From: Cytophagaceae bacterium
GTDB lineage: Bacteria; Bacteroidota; Bacteroidia; Cytophagales; Spirosomataceae
Assembly (NCBI GenBank): GCA_947459055.1
Contig: CANHCG010000026.1
Location: forward strand, 1-11,394
Length of the DNA stretch: 11,394 nt
Direction: 5' to 3'
Made by a program: the position numbers and the translations under genes. The notes beneath the pieces are model-generated. The model saw only the letters and a list, made by a program, of their open reading frames with translations. It was not told the DNA's origin and did not search any database. Shown here in pieces: positions 1 through 8,028 of the stretch; within the stretch, counting starts at the first letter, position 1; every line of letters starts with the position of its first letter.

Positions 1-284
1 AAAGTCATTTGAAGGACCTTAAACCCTATTTGAAAATGATCACGATTAGTGGCGCAAACAACGTTAATTCTGATAAAAAATCCGTATTCGACGATTATAT
101 TTTACCCTTAGGTTCAGGTAATTTTGACACCTATGACTTGGTGAATTTTATGGTCAATGAATTGAAATATAAAAATCCAATTGGGGTACAGTGTTATAAC
201 ATCAAAGGCAATAAACCGCAGCTTATCGAAAATACCATGCGAGTTTGGAAAGCATATAAAAAACGATTGGAAAATGAAAATTGA
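1..284 (+). CDS. Sugar phosphate isomerase/epimerase-like TIM-barrel protein, C-terminal fragment
   Basis: This is the 3' end of a gene that begins before the window; the frame is open from the left edge to the TGA at 282-284, so about 93 residues are visible. The pattern resembles the last part of xylose-isomerase-like TIM-barrel proteins: a strand containing ITISGAN, then ILPLGSGNFD, then a helix leading to NPIGVQCYNIKG, then a closing helix with RVWKAYKK. PLGxGxxD and PIGxQCYxI are familiar in sugar phosphate isomerase/epimerase family proteins of Bacteroidota and Planctomycetes. The metal-binding residues of this family lie mostly earlier in the barrel and are not visible. The stop overlaps the start of the following transporter gene by 11 bp, so the two are probably translated together. 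The family call is fairly secure; the substrate and exact reaction (isomerase, epimerase or dehydratase) are unknown. Confidence 0.72.
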   Translation, partial: SHLKDLKPYLKMITISGANNVNSDKKSVFDDYILPLGSGNFDTYDLVNFMVNELKYKNPIGVQCYNIKGNKPQLIENTMRVWKAYKKRLENEN

Positions 285-1557
285 TGATAAAAACCAAGCA
301 TCGCTAGATCAAAAGCCAACCATGGTCCGTTGGTGGATATGCGCCTTGTTGTTTTTTGCTACGACCATCAATTACATTGACCGGCAGGTTTTTGCCATTT
401 TGGCTCCTCAACTACAAACCGAAATCGGCTGGTCCGAAATCGAATATGGGTACATCGTTACGGCATTTCAATTATTTTATGCTATAGGTTTAGTGTTGGT
501 GGGCAAATTGATCGATTTTTTGGGAACAAAAAAAGGATTCATCCTTTCTATTATTGTGTGGTCATTAGCCGCCATGTCCCATGCTTTTGCGCGCACCCCC
601 ATGGGTTTTGGGCTAGCAAGATTAGCTTTAGGTCTTGGTGAGTCAGGTAATTTTCCAGCTGCCATCAAAACCATTTCTGAATGGTTTCCTCGCAAGGAAA
701 GGGCATTGGCAACAGGTATTTTTAATTCAGGCTCGAACATTGGGGCGATCGTGGCTCCATTGCTTGTTCCTATTATAGCGCTCAACTTTGGTTGGCAAGC
801 AGCTTTCATCATCACGGGTTTTTTGGGTTTTATATGGTTGTTTTTCTGGCTTAGATTAATGAACCGACCTGAAGATCATGCGGGCATAAATTCTGCTGAA
901 TTGGAATTGATTAAAGCCGATTCGGATGAGAACCTTGAAAAACCGACATCCATTTGGAAAATTATTCGTACTCGAAAAGTATGGGCCATTGCCATCGGAA
1001 AATTTATGACGGATCCTATTTGGTGGTTTTTTCTCTATTGGCTGCCGAAATTTCTCCATACAACTTACGGGTTGACCTTAGATAAAATTGGTTTACCGCT
1101 TATCATCGCCTATTTGATTGCCGACGTAGGGAGTATTGGAGGAGGCTGGCTATCATCTCATTTTCTACGGTTGGGATGGAGTATCAATGCAGCTAGAAAA
1201 ACCACTTTGCTCATTTGTGCTATCCTGGTGATACCTATTTATTGGGCCTCAGGAATTGATGATTTATGGCCAGCTGTCATATTGATTGGCCTGGGCATGG
1301 CGGCGCATACTGGATGGTCGGCTAATATGTATACGTTGGCAACTGACTTTTTTCCAAAAAAAGATATGGGAACTGTCGTTGGATTTATTGGAATGTCGGG
1401 CGCGGTAGGCGGCATGTTAATGGCTTCTGCGACCGGTCATCTGATTGAGGCCACGGGTAGTTATAAAATACTTTTTGTCATTGCTGCGTCTATGTATGCA
1501 ATCGCCTTACTGATTATTCATTTATTAGTACCCAATATTGATGCTGAAAAATCTTAA
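274..1557 (+). CDS. MFS transporter, hexuronate/anion:cation symporter-like
   Basis: Predicted 427-residue inner-membrane carrier of the major facilitator superfamily, of usual length. About 17 hydrophilic residues precede the first membrane segment, which runs into INYIDRQ (32-38), a signature of ExuT/DgoT/GudP-like sugar-acid transporters. The loop-2 motif-A equivalent is GKLIDFLGTKKG (77-88), and LGLGESGNFPAA (119-130) is another strong family match. Further hydrophobic segments follow up to residue ~420, with a polar central loop around residues 200-235 containing RPEDH. I chose ATG 274 because the frame further upstream (to TTG 181) is coding for the previous protein in another frame, and because this start gives a normal N-terminus. 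It overlaps the upstream TGA (the sequence ATGAAAATTGA), indicating translational coupling. Likely substrates are hexuronates, aldonates or related organic anions; this is inferred from family resemblance only. The next gene begins 9 bp downstream. Confidence 0.88.
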   Translation: MKIDDKNQASLDQKPTMVRWWICALLFFATTINYIDRQVFAILAPQLQTEIGWSEIEYGYIVTAFQLFYAIGLVLVGKLIDFLGTKKGFILSIIVWSLAAMSHAFARTPMGFGLARLALGLGESGNFPAAIKTISEWFPRKERALATGIFNSGSNIGAIVAPLLVPIIALNFGWQAAFIITGFLGFIWLFFWLRLMNRPEDHAGINSAELELIKADSDENLEKPTSIWKIIRTRKVWAIAIGKFMTDPIWWFFLYWLPKFLHTTYGLTLDKIGLPLIIAYLIADVGSIGGGWLSSHFLRLGWSINAARKTTLLICAILVIPIYWASGIDDLWPAVILIGLGMAAHTGWSANMYTLATDFFPKKDMGTVVGFIGMSGAVGGMLMASATGHLIEATGSYKILFVIAASMYAIALLIIHLLVPNIDAEKS

Positions 1558-1566
1558 AATAATATC

Positions 1567-2355
1567 ATGAAATTTACAAAAGAACATCTAGAGGCCTATC
1601 ACCGAGACGGATATGTGGTCGTACGTCAGTTCTTCACTCATGCGGAGGTGGATTTATTATATAAAATCGCGATTGATGATGACTTAATGAAGAAAAAAAG
1701 TTTTGATCGTACAGATGCTGCCGGACTAAAAACAAAATTAGCGCTTTGGTATTCGTTGGACGAAAGTTTATATAGCAAGTTTGCCCGATCGGAGCGAATT
1801 GTTCATGCGGTAGAACAAATTTTAGGTGGGAAAGCTGCCCATTACCATTCCAAGTTAATGCAGAAAGAACCCAAAACCGGGGGAGCTTGGGAATGGCATC
1901 AGGACTATGGCTATTGGTATAAAAACAATGGATTCTTATTTCCTGATATGCTGAGTGTGGTTACTGCACTTACCCCCGCTACGAAAGCGAATGGGTGCTT
2001 GCAGATGATTCGAGGCTCTCATAAAATGGGGAGAATTGAGCATGGATTTTCGGGTGAACAAGTGGGGGCAGATATGGAAAAAGTGAATGAAGCGCTTAAA
2101 ATCATGCCCTTAGACTATTTGGAGATGGAATTAGGTGATACTGCATTTTTTCATTGCAATACCTTGCATGCTTCAGCGGCTAACCTATCTGATAAACCTC
2201 GTTGGTCGATTATTACAGCTTACAATTTAGCTAACAACAAACCCTACAAGGACGTTCATGCAAGCAGTTCGATGCCCATTGAACCCTTTAGCGGGAATTT
2301 ATTGAACCAAGATGCGATAAGTATTACGGATGATGCGGAATTTTTGAAGAATTAA
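1567..2355 (+). CDS. Phytanoyl-CoA dioxygenase (PhyH) family Fe(II)/2-oxoglutarate oxygenase
   Basis: A 262-residue soluble protein of the PhyH family, non-heme iron enzymes that hydroxylate a small substrate while converting 2-oxoglutarate and O2 to succinate and CO2. The N-terminus (EHLEAYHRDGYVVVRQFF) is the typical opening of the family. The iron-binding HxD is His111-Gln112-Asp113 in WEWHQDYG; the distal histidine is His201 in NTLHASAANLS. Arg212 (KPRWS), 11 residues after His201, is the expected 2-oxoglutarate carboxylate anchor, the same spacing as in human phytanoyl-CoA hydroxylase. GCLQMIRGSHK (143-153) is another conserved segment. All catalytic residues are therefore present. It starts 9 bp after the transporter gene and is probably its operon partner. 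PhyH relatives act on very different substrates (fatty acyl-CoA, ectoine, natural products), so the substrate cannot be named; a molecule imported by the neighbouring carrier is a reasonable guess. Confidence 0.87.
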   Translation: MKFTKEHLEAYHRDGYVVVRQFFTHAEVDLLYKIAIDDDLMKKKSFDRTDAAGLKTKLALWYSLDESLYSKFARSERIVHAVEQILGGKAAHYHSKLMQKEPKTGGAWEWHQDYGYWYKNNGFLFPDMLSVVTALTPATKANGCLQMIRGSHKMGRIEHGFSGEQVGADMEKVNEALKIMPLDYLEMELGDTAFFHCNTLHASAANLSDKPRWSIITAYNLANNKPYKDVHASSSMPIEPFSGNLLNQDAISITDDAEFLKN

Positions 2356-2554
2356 GATAAAAGGCGTTTGCTGATACGCTTTAATTACGCTCTTCCAATG
2401 AGGCCGATCAAAGAATAGTAGAAAATAATGCCTTGGGGTTTTATTGAGTTATCGTATGTTTTTCAAATAAAGCACCATAAGATTTACATAAATTAAAATA
2501 ATTATTAAATTCGAATTCATTACAAACACTTATTATTAAGCTAATCTGAATTTT
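2356..2554. other. Intergenic region between the catabolic cluster and the sigma/anti-sigma/SusCD unit
   Basis: AT-rich gap of 199 bp with no credible gene. Directly after the phyH-family stop, 2360-2367 (AAAGGCGT) can pair with 2376-2382 (ACGCTTT) with one bulged G, giving a weak hairpin with no clear following T-run; it is at best a poor terminator. TACGCT occurs twice, at 2375-2380 and 2386-2391, 11 bp apart. A candidate promoter lies at 2433-2462. The last 60 bp are very AT-rich and include the palindrome AATAATTATT (2497-2506). The region probably separates two transcription units, but read-through from the upstream cluster cannot be excluded. Confidence 0.5.
2433..2462 (+). promoter_or_regulatory. 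Candidate Bacteroidota-type promoter for the sigma factor gene
   Basis: TTG (2433-2435), a 19-nt spacer, and TATGTTTT (2455-2462) fit the Bacteroidota housekeeping promoter form TTG-N17-23-TAnnTTTG with one mismatch in the -7 element. Transcription would begin a few bases after 2465, leaving a leader of roughly 85 nt before the TTG start at 2555. I found no better match in the gap. The elements are short and AT-rich, so a chance match is possible. Confidence 0.33.
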
Positions 2555-3160
2555 TTGACAACGCGTGAAAAGATAAATACAACGGATACGGATGACTATC
2601 TGCTTTGGCAAGCCCTCAAAAGAAGTGATAAAGCTGCTTATGAAATCTTGCTAAAACAGTATTATGCGGTTGTGCTTTCTTATGGAGTTCGATTTTATCG
2701 GGATAAAGAATTCGTCAAAGATTGTGTTCAAGATTTATTTATTGAAATTTGGAATCGCAGAGAACACCTGGGTGATGTGGTTTCTGTTAAATCGTATTTA
2801 CTACAATCGCTTCGAAAAAATATCATTAGAGAAAATAGTAGACTGAAATGGTTTAGAGATGCGGATCAAATTTCAGATGATCAAGATTTCAATGTGGAAT
2901 TCGACATAGAAACCTACCTAATCACTCGTGAAGTCGAAAACGAGTCTCTTAAAAAATTAAGATTGGAACTTGATAAATTAAGCAAAAGGCAGCGAGAGGC
3001 TATTTTCCTGCGTTTTACCCAAGATTTATCTTACGAGGAGATATCTTTCATTATGGGCATCAACTATCGCTCGGTAGTCAATCTAATCCATGAGGCAATC
3101 AAAGCCATCCGAAAAAACTGGTTTGCCGTGCTGCTATCAGGTATTTTATTTATTTATTAA
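2555..3160 (+). CDS. ECF RNA polymerase sigma factor, FecI-like, with hydrophobic C-terminal tail
   Basis: A 201-residue group IV (ECF) sigma factor of the kind paired with FecR in Bacteroidota. Region 2 covers about residues 28-100: the stretch FVKDCVQDLFIEIWNRR (53-69) is the conserved core-binding and -10 recognition segment, followed by VKSYLLQSLRKNII. Region 4 covers about 137-187, with LSKRQREAIFLRF and the helix-turn-helix LSYEEISFIMGINYRSVVNLI (158-178, given here as a motif), which would read the -35 element. The protein ends in the hydrophobic tail WFAVLLSGILFIY (189-201). Only a TTG start (2555) fits: a TAA at 2537-2539 closes the frame upstream, and the first in-frame ATG is inside region 4. 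The anti-sigma gene follows within 70 bp. It probably directs transcription of susCD, and possibly its own operon, when released by the anti-sigma factor. Confidence 0.9.
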   Translation: MTTREKINTTDTDDYLLWQALKRSDKAAYEILLKQYYAVVLSYGVRFYRDKEFVKDCVQDLFIEIWNRREHLGDVVSVKSYLLQSLRKNIIRENSRLKWFRDADQISDDQDFNVEFDIETYLITREVENESLKKLRLELDKLSKRQREAIFLRFTQDLSYEEISFIMGINYRSVVNLIHEAIKAIRKNWFAVLLSGILFIY

Positions 3161-3228
3161 ATTTTTTCAGTACCAAATCCATCTTCTTGTCTCTTTACCA
3201 TGAAGACTTGGTGAAATCATGTTTTTTT

Positions 3229-4302
3229 ATGAAGAATTATAAAAATTTCAGTGTTGAGGAATTCATGCAGGACGCCTACTTTCGTCAATGGGCTTTTGAT
3301 GAACTAAGTTCTGACGATACATTTTGGGAAACCTGGATTCAATTAAATCCTGAAAAGATAAAAATAATTGAAGAGGCAAAGTCATTAGTAATTGCGCTCA
3401 AAGTAAAACCATTGGCTATTTTTTCGGAGTCAGAAATTAGCGATGGTATTCAAGATATTTTAAATGAAACCTTAGAAAATAATGCGAAGGCAAATATCTT
3501 TCGGTTTAACTGGCTTCGCATAGCCGCATCACTTACAATACTTATCGGAATAGGTTGGTGGTTTATGGGAAAGGACAGGTCAACTAAAGTCTATTTCGAT
3601 CAAATTACATCTAGGGAGCAAAAAGCAATCCATACGAATAATGGCAAAAAGGCTATCACATTTGAATTAGTGGACGGAAGCAAAATCACATTAGAACCCA
3701 ATAGTGAATTACGTTATGGCAATGAATTTGGCGATAAAAAACGGGAGGTTTTTCTAAGTGGAGAAGCCTTTTTTGATGTAAAAAAAGATAGCCAAAGGCC
3801 TTTTTTAATTTACACTGGAAAATTGGTCACAAAAGTTGTTGGTACAAGCTTTAGAATAAAAGCCTATGAACAAGATGATAATATTTCTGTTTCCGTTCGT
3901 ACAGGAAAAGTAACGGTATATAGGCAAGACAGAAAAATAGAAAATAACTCATCACTTTCGACCGAAATTGTCTTGATTCCAAACCAAAAAGCGGTTTTTG
4001 AAAAAGAGGAAGAGTTACTTATCAAAACGTTAGTTGATACACCTGTATCACTCGATGATTCCCCCATAAATACAGGGCTGGCTTTCGAGGAAACTAAGAT
4101 TTCTGAAGTTTTTAATAGGCTTGAAGGGATGTATGGAATTAAGATAGGATTCGATAAGGATGTATTTAGTAAATGCACCGTTACTGCACATTTTAACAGT
4201 GAAAACTTGTATCAAAAACTTGATATTATCTGTGAAATCGTTCGGGCGAAATATGAGATCGTCGATGGCGAAATAATGATTTTTGGAAATGGATGTCAAT
4301 AA
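3229..4302 (+). CDS. FecR-family anti-sigma factor (transmembrane)
   Basis: Predicted 357-residue inner-membrane regulator that holds the neighbouring ECF sigma factor and receives the signal from the outer-membrane SusC. Residues 1-85 form the cytoplasmic sigma-binding part (NFSVEEFMQDAYFRQWAF is the usual opening). A membrane segment lies at about 95-113 (WLRIAASLTILIGIGWWFM). The periplasmic FecR domain spans about 135-232, with LVDGSKITLEPNSELRY, FLSGEAFFDVKKD and VVGTSFRIKAY as conserved landmarks. The C-terminal domain (about 283-352) is of the DUF4974 type found in Bacteroidota FecR proteins. I chose ATG 3229 rather than TTG 3187, because the family normally starts just before this sequence and the 14 extra residues look unconserved. 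The sigma gene ends 68 bp upstream, and susC starts 21 bp downstream. Confidence 0.92.
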   Translation: MKNYKNFSVEEFMQDAYFRQWAFDELSSDDTFWETWIQLNPEKIKIIEEAKSLVIALKVKPLAIFSESEISDGIQDILNETLENNAKANIFRFNWLRIAASLTILIGIGWWFMGKDRSTKVYFDQITSREQKAIHTNNGKKAITFELVDGSKITLEPNSELRYGNEFGDKKREVFLSGEAFFDVKKDSQRPFLIYTGKLVTKVVGTSFRIKAYEQDDNISVSVRTGKVTVYRQDRKIENNSSLSTEIVLIPNQKAVFEKEEELLIKTLVDTPVSLDDSPINTGLAFEETKISEVFNRLEGMYGIKIGFDKDVFSKCTVTAHFNSENLYQKLDIICEIVRAKYEIVDGEIMIFGNGCQ

Positions 4303-4323
4303 TTAATTATAAACCTTTTACTA

Positions 4324-7300
4324 ATGAAAAAAGAAATAATCAACCATGCTTTATGGATTAAAATCATGAAAATGTCATTAACCCAACTAGTATTTGCCAT
4401 CAGCTTCGTCAGCCTGTGCTATTCAAGTGTCGCAAATGCCCAAGACAAACTAAAGACGAATATTAGCATTAGTCTTGAAGACAAATCTCTAAAAACGATT
4501 TTAACGAAATTAGAGAAAGAGGCCAATGTAAAGTTTATTTATAGTGCTGAGGTCATTCAGGTAGAAAGAATTACCTCAATAAAAGCAAAAAACCAATCGT
4601 TGGCGGAAGTACTTGACGCCTTTTTAAGTCCCTTACGCGTTTCCTACAGGGGCATAGAAGATGGCATTGTCTTATCGACAAAAGATGTCGAATCAAATCA
4701 AGTGGTTGATACCAAACGGGCAAAAATAGAAGTAGCCATTACGGCTGACCTAACGGTAAAAGGTACAATTATCGATGAAAAAGGCGATAAATTACCAGGA
4801 GTGAACATCACAGTCAAGGGTACGCAAAGAGGTACCTCAACCAATTCAAATGGAGATTATTCCATAGCTGTTCCCGACGATAAAGCTATCTTGGTATTCA
4901 GCTTTGTCGGCTACGAATCACAAGAAGTTCGGGTAGGTAATCGAGTTAACTTGAATTTAACTTTGAAAGTTGACAATAAAGCATTGGAAGAAGTGGTAGT
5001 TACCGCATTAGGTATTTCTCGTGAGCAAAAATCATTAGGTTATTCGGTTGGAAAAGTAAAAGGAGATGCTTTGCGAACCGTTACTCAGGAAAACGTAGTT
5101 AATGCATTGGCAGGTAGAGTAGCCGGTGTTCAAGTAAATCAGACAGGGGTCGTGGGATCTTCCACCAGTATTGTTATTCGAGGGGCGACCTCACTATCTA
5201 GTGATAATCAGCCACTATTTGTTATCGATGGAGTACCCGTTCAAAATTCAATGAGCAACATGCGCGTGTTGGGTGATCGTAACGAGGTGGATTACGGTAA
5301 TCCAATTTCGGACTTAAACCCAGATGATATTGAAAGTGTTTCGGTATTAAAGGGCCCATCGGCGGCAGCATTATACGGATCCAGAGCTGGTAATGGTGTG
5401 ATTATCATTAATACGAAAAAAGGTAAAAAAGGTGAAGCCATGACCGTTAATTTCTCTTCAAGTAATGTTTTTGAAAGTCCTTATCGATACATGGATTTTC
5501 ACTACAAATACTCGAATGGAAATAGGGTTGGTTTATTGGATGAGCGGTCAGAATATTGGGCAGGTATAGAATTAGACAAGGGAAATAAGGCCGTTCAATG
5601 GGACTCGCCAAGAGACGCTAATGGAGTGGGTATCCCAACCGAAATGAAATCCTACAAGGATAATATGAAGAACTTCTTGGAAACCGGGATTACTTCTACT
5701 AATTCGATTTCAATTTCAGGTTCCACCGATAAGACAAACTATAAGCTCGCGTACACAAACATGACGCACAATGGTCTAATACCAAATTCAGACCTTTACC
5801 GACACAATATCTCGTTTTCTTCCGCCTATGATCTTTCAAGTAAATTGAAAATTACAACAGATATCAATTTATCTAGATCTAACTCAAATAGTCGAAATTC
5901 TACAGGAAATAGAGGGGGTAACCCATTTGAGTCGGTTTATAACTGGTCTCACATTGATATCCTAAAAATGAAAGACGTTTGGAGACCGGGACAAGTCGGG
6001 ATTCAACAAAATTATCCAGAAAATAGCAGCATGGATAATCCCTATTTTTTAGCTTATCATTTATTAAATGGATTTAACAGAGATCGAGTATTTGGTAATG
6101 TTAAGGCGGAATACAAATTACATTCAAATGTAACGGCCCAACTTCGAGCAAGTTTTGACAGTTACCAAGAAAACAGGGAAACAAAAATACCTTATTCTTA
6201 CACGAGAGAAAGAAGAGGAGGTTATCACCTGAATGATTTATTTAATCAAGAATCCAATCTAGAATTTTTAACCACCTTCAATAAGAAATTCAATAATTTC
6301 AACATTACGGCTACAGGTGGTGGAAATTTAATGAATCAGAAATCTACCGATATTTATATGGGAAGTGCCTCGGGAGTTGGTCTTATTTTACCAAACCTCT
6401 ACACGATTTCTAACATCACCCCTATCGGAATTAGATATAATAACAGTATTAGAAATAAGGCTATTTACAGCGTTTTTGCGACTACTTCCATTGGATTCAA
6501 GGATCAACTTTACTTGGATTTAACCGCAAGAAATGACTGGTCTAGTACCCTACCCGTTGCCAATAGATCCTATTTCTACCCTTCCGCATCTTTAAGCTGG
6601 ATTGCTAGTTCAACATTTAATTTACCTAGCTATGTATCCTTATTAAAAGTAAGAGCGGGAATCGCTCAAGTAGGTAATGACACAAATCCATATGCATTAG
6701 AACCTGTTTTAGGCACTGACACATGGGGTAATTTAATTTCAAATACTTTTCCAGGCACCTTGTTGAACCCTAACCTGAGACCAGAGATTAATTCATCTCA
6801 AGAAATAGGTTTGGATTTAAATTTATTCAACAACCGATTCAGATTTGAAGGAACTTATTTCTATGAGGAAAATACCAATCAAATTCTTAACGTACAATCT
6901 CCTTCATCTTCAGGATTTAATGCCAAGCAAATTAATGCAGGTTTGATCTCGAGTAGAGGATGGGAAATCATGATTGGTGGAACCCCAATCAAAACGGAGA
7001 GTGGGATAACCTGGAATGTGGACGTGAATCTAACTCGAATGCGTACACGTTTAGAAAGCCTAACTCAAGGTATGAACTTCATCACTTTGTGGGATGACAA
7101 TAATGGAGGTGCCCAAACTTTCGTAGGTCAAGATATAGGTGATTTATATAGTAGAGGATACCGCAAGGTTAATAATCCTTCTTCTCCATATCATAATTGG
7201 CCGGTGCTTACCCCACAAGGATCTTGGATTCCTGAAAATGCTAGAGAGAGCCGCGTAAAAGTGGGTAATTTCAATCCTGATGTGATTATAGGAATTCAAT

Positions 7301-7986
7301 CCAACCTACGTTATAAAAGATGGAATCTTCAAACTAGCTTTGACTGGAGAGTTGGTGGCCAATACCAATCCTTCTCCTATCGATATGGTGGATCCAACTG
7401 GAAGTCACAATTGCAAATTGACAACCTAATTCAAGGTGGTTTATATACCGCAGATCAGCTCGTCGCGCTTCTTAAATCCAATCCTGAAAAATACATTATA
7501 CCCCAAAATGGTAATTTCCCAAGGGTAGGTGGTTACACGAAAGAGACCGGTGGATTCCCTATTCCACTCGGTACAGGCACAAATTTTGATGGCGTATTCA
7601 TCCCAGGTGTGATTGAAACCTCACCAGGCGTCTACAGAGAGCATTTAGGTGGACCGGGAACAAGCTTTATTCAAGCTTCTAATATGTTCGCTTGGAGCTA
7701 TAACCAACAAGTTACTTTTGATGCAGACTTTTTAAAAATGCGAGAATTGGCTTTGAGCTATGATTTGCCAAAAATTAAAGGATTTAAAGCGGCGTCAATT
7801 TCAGTCTTCACTAGAAATTTAATTTTATGGACCAAAGCAAAAAATGGAATCGATCCTGAACGTGCTTTCACAATTACTGGAAGTAAACAAGGGGATACCC
7901 AAAATATTTTCCGCCAAGGTCTAGAACTGCAAAACGTTCAACCATGGACTGTATCGTACGGTTTTAAATTAAATTTAACTCTATAG
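4324..7986 (+). CDS. SusC/RagA-family TonB-linked outer-membrane transporter with STN signalling domain
   Basis: A 1220-residue outer-membrane protein that imports a bound substrate into the periplasm using TonB energy. In order: a signal peptide with probable cleavage after VANA (39|40); an STN domain (about 47-118), the part that contacts FecR in transducing receptors; a carboxypeptidase-regulatory-like beta-sandwich (about 144-220, with LPGVNITVKGTQRGTSTNSNG); a TonB-box-like EEVVVTA (222-228); a plug (about 235-366, with IVIRGATSLSSDNQPLFVIDG and LKGPSAAALYGSRAGNGVI-type motifs); then the beta-barrel to the C-terminus. The length fits STN-containing SusC proteins. ATG 4324 is used; Met15 and Met17 are alternative starts that would shorten an unusually long N-region. 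The STN domain, with the sigma/anti-sigma genes directly upstream, indicates a receptor that also signals for its own induction. The substrate is unknown; glycan, glycoside, peptide or organic-anion complexes are all possible for this family. Confidence 0.94.
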   Translation: MKKEIINHALWIKIMKMSLTQLVFAISFVSLCYSSVANAQDKLKTNISISLEDKSLKTILTKLEKEANVKFIYSAEVIQVERITSIKAKNQSLAEVLDAFLSPLRVSYRGIEDGIVLSTKDVESNQVVDTKRAKIEVAITADLTVKGTIIDEKGDKLPGVNITVKGTQRGTSTNSNGDYSIAVPDDKAILVFSFVGYESQEVRVGNRVNLNLTLKVDNKALEEVVVTALGISREQKSLGYSVGKVKGDALRTVTQENVVNALAGRVAGVQVNQTGVVGSSTSIVIRGATSLSSDNQPLFVIDGVPVQNSMSNMRVLGDRNEVDYGNPISDLNPDDIESVSVLKGPSAAALYGSRAGNGVIIINTKKGKKGEAMTVNFSSSNVFESPYRYMDFHYKYSNGNRVGLLDERSEYWAGIELDKGNKAVQWDSPRDANGVGIPTEMKSYKDNMKNFLETGITSTNSISISGSTDKTNYKLAYTNMTHNGLIPNSDLYRHNISFSSAYDLSSKLKITTDINLSRSNSNSRNSTGNRGGNPFESVYNWSHIDILKMKDVWRPGQVGIQQNYPENSSMDNPYFLAYHLLNGFNRDRVFGNVKAEYKLHSNVTAQLRASFDSYQENRETKIPYSYTRERRGGYHLNDLFNQESNLEFLTTFNKKFNNFNITATGGGNLMNQKSTDIYMGSASGVGLILPNLYTISNITPIGIRYNNSIRNKAIYSVFATTSIGFKDQLYLDLTARNDWSSTLPVANRSYFYPSASLSWIASSTFNLPSYVSLLKVRAGIAQVGNDTNPYALEPVLGTDTWGNLISNTFPGTLLNPNLRPEINSSQEIGLDLNLFNNRFRFEGTYFYEENTNQILNVQSPSSSGFNAKQINAGLISSRGWEIMIGGTPIKTESGITWNVDVNLTRMRTRLESLTQGMNFITLWDDNNGGAQTFVGQDIGDLYSRGYRKVNNPSSPYHNWPVLTPQGSWIPENARESRVKVGNFNPDVIIGIQSNLRYKRWNLQTSFDWRVGGQYQSFSYRYGGSNWKSQLQIDNLIQGGLYTADQLVALLKSNPEKYIIPQNGNFPRVGGYTKETGGFPIPLGTGTNFDGVFIPGVIETSPGVYREHLGGPGTSFIQASNMFAWSYNQQVTFDADFLKMRELALSYDLPKIKGFKAASISVFTRNLILWTKAKNGIDPERAFTITGSKQGDTQNIFRQGLELQNVQPWTVSYGFKLNLTL

Positions 7987-8028
7987 GCTTTATAAAAATC
8001 TAAAAATTCATAACTAACTATAATTCTT

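Noticed and set aside
181..273. Extended start for the transporter at TTG 181
   Set aside because: The extra 31 residues have no transporter character and overlap the coding end of the isomerase-like gene; ATG 274 gives the family-like N-terminus.
477..1059. Open frames on the - strand (477-815 and 856-1059)
   Set aside because: They lie wholly inside the MFS transporter gene, have low-complexity or unfamiliar translations and no promoter or spacing signal; shadows of the real gene.
2375..2391. TACGCT direct repeat 11 bp apart as operator half-sites
   Set aside because: Only 6 bp each, just after the oxygenase gene and about 60 bp upstream of the candidate promoter; expected by chance often enough.
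2497..2506. AATAATTATT palindrome
   Set aside because: All A/T in an AT-rich stretch; not distinguishable from chance.
3187..3228. Extended TTG start for the FecR protein
   Set aside because: The 14 added residues are not typical of the family, while ATG 3229 directly precedes the conserved opening.
3864..4299. Two overlapping - strand open frames (3864-4178 and 4048-4299)
   Set aside because: Both are antisense to the FecR gene, which has strong domain evidence over its whole length.
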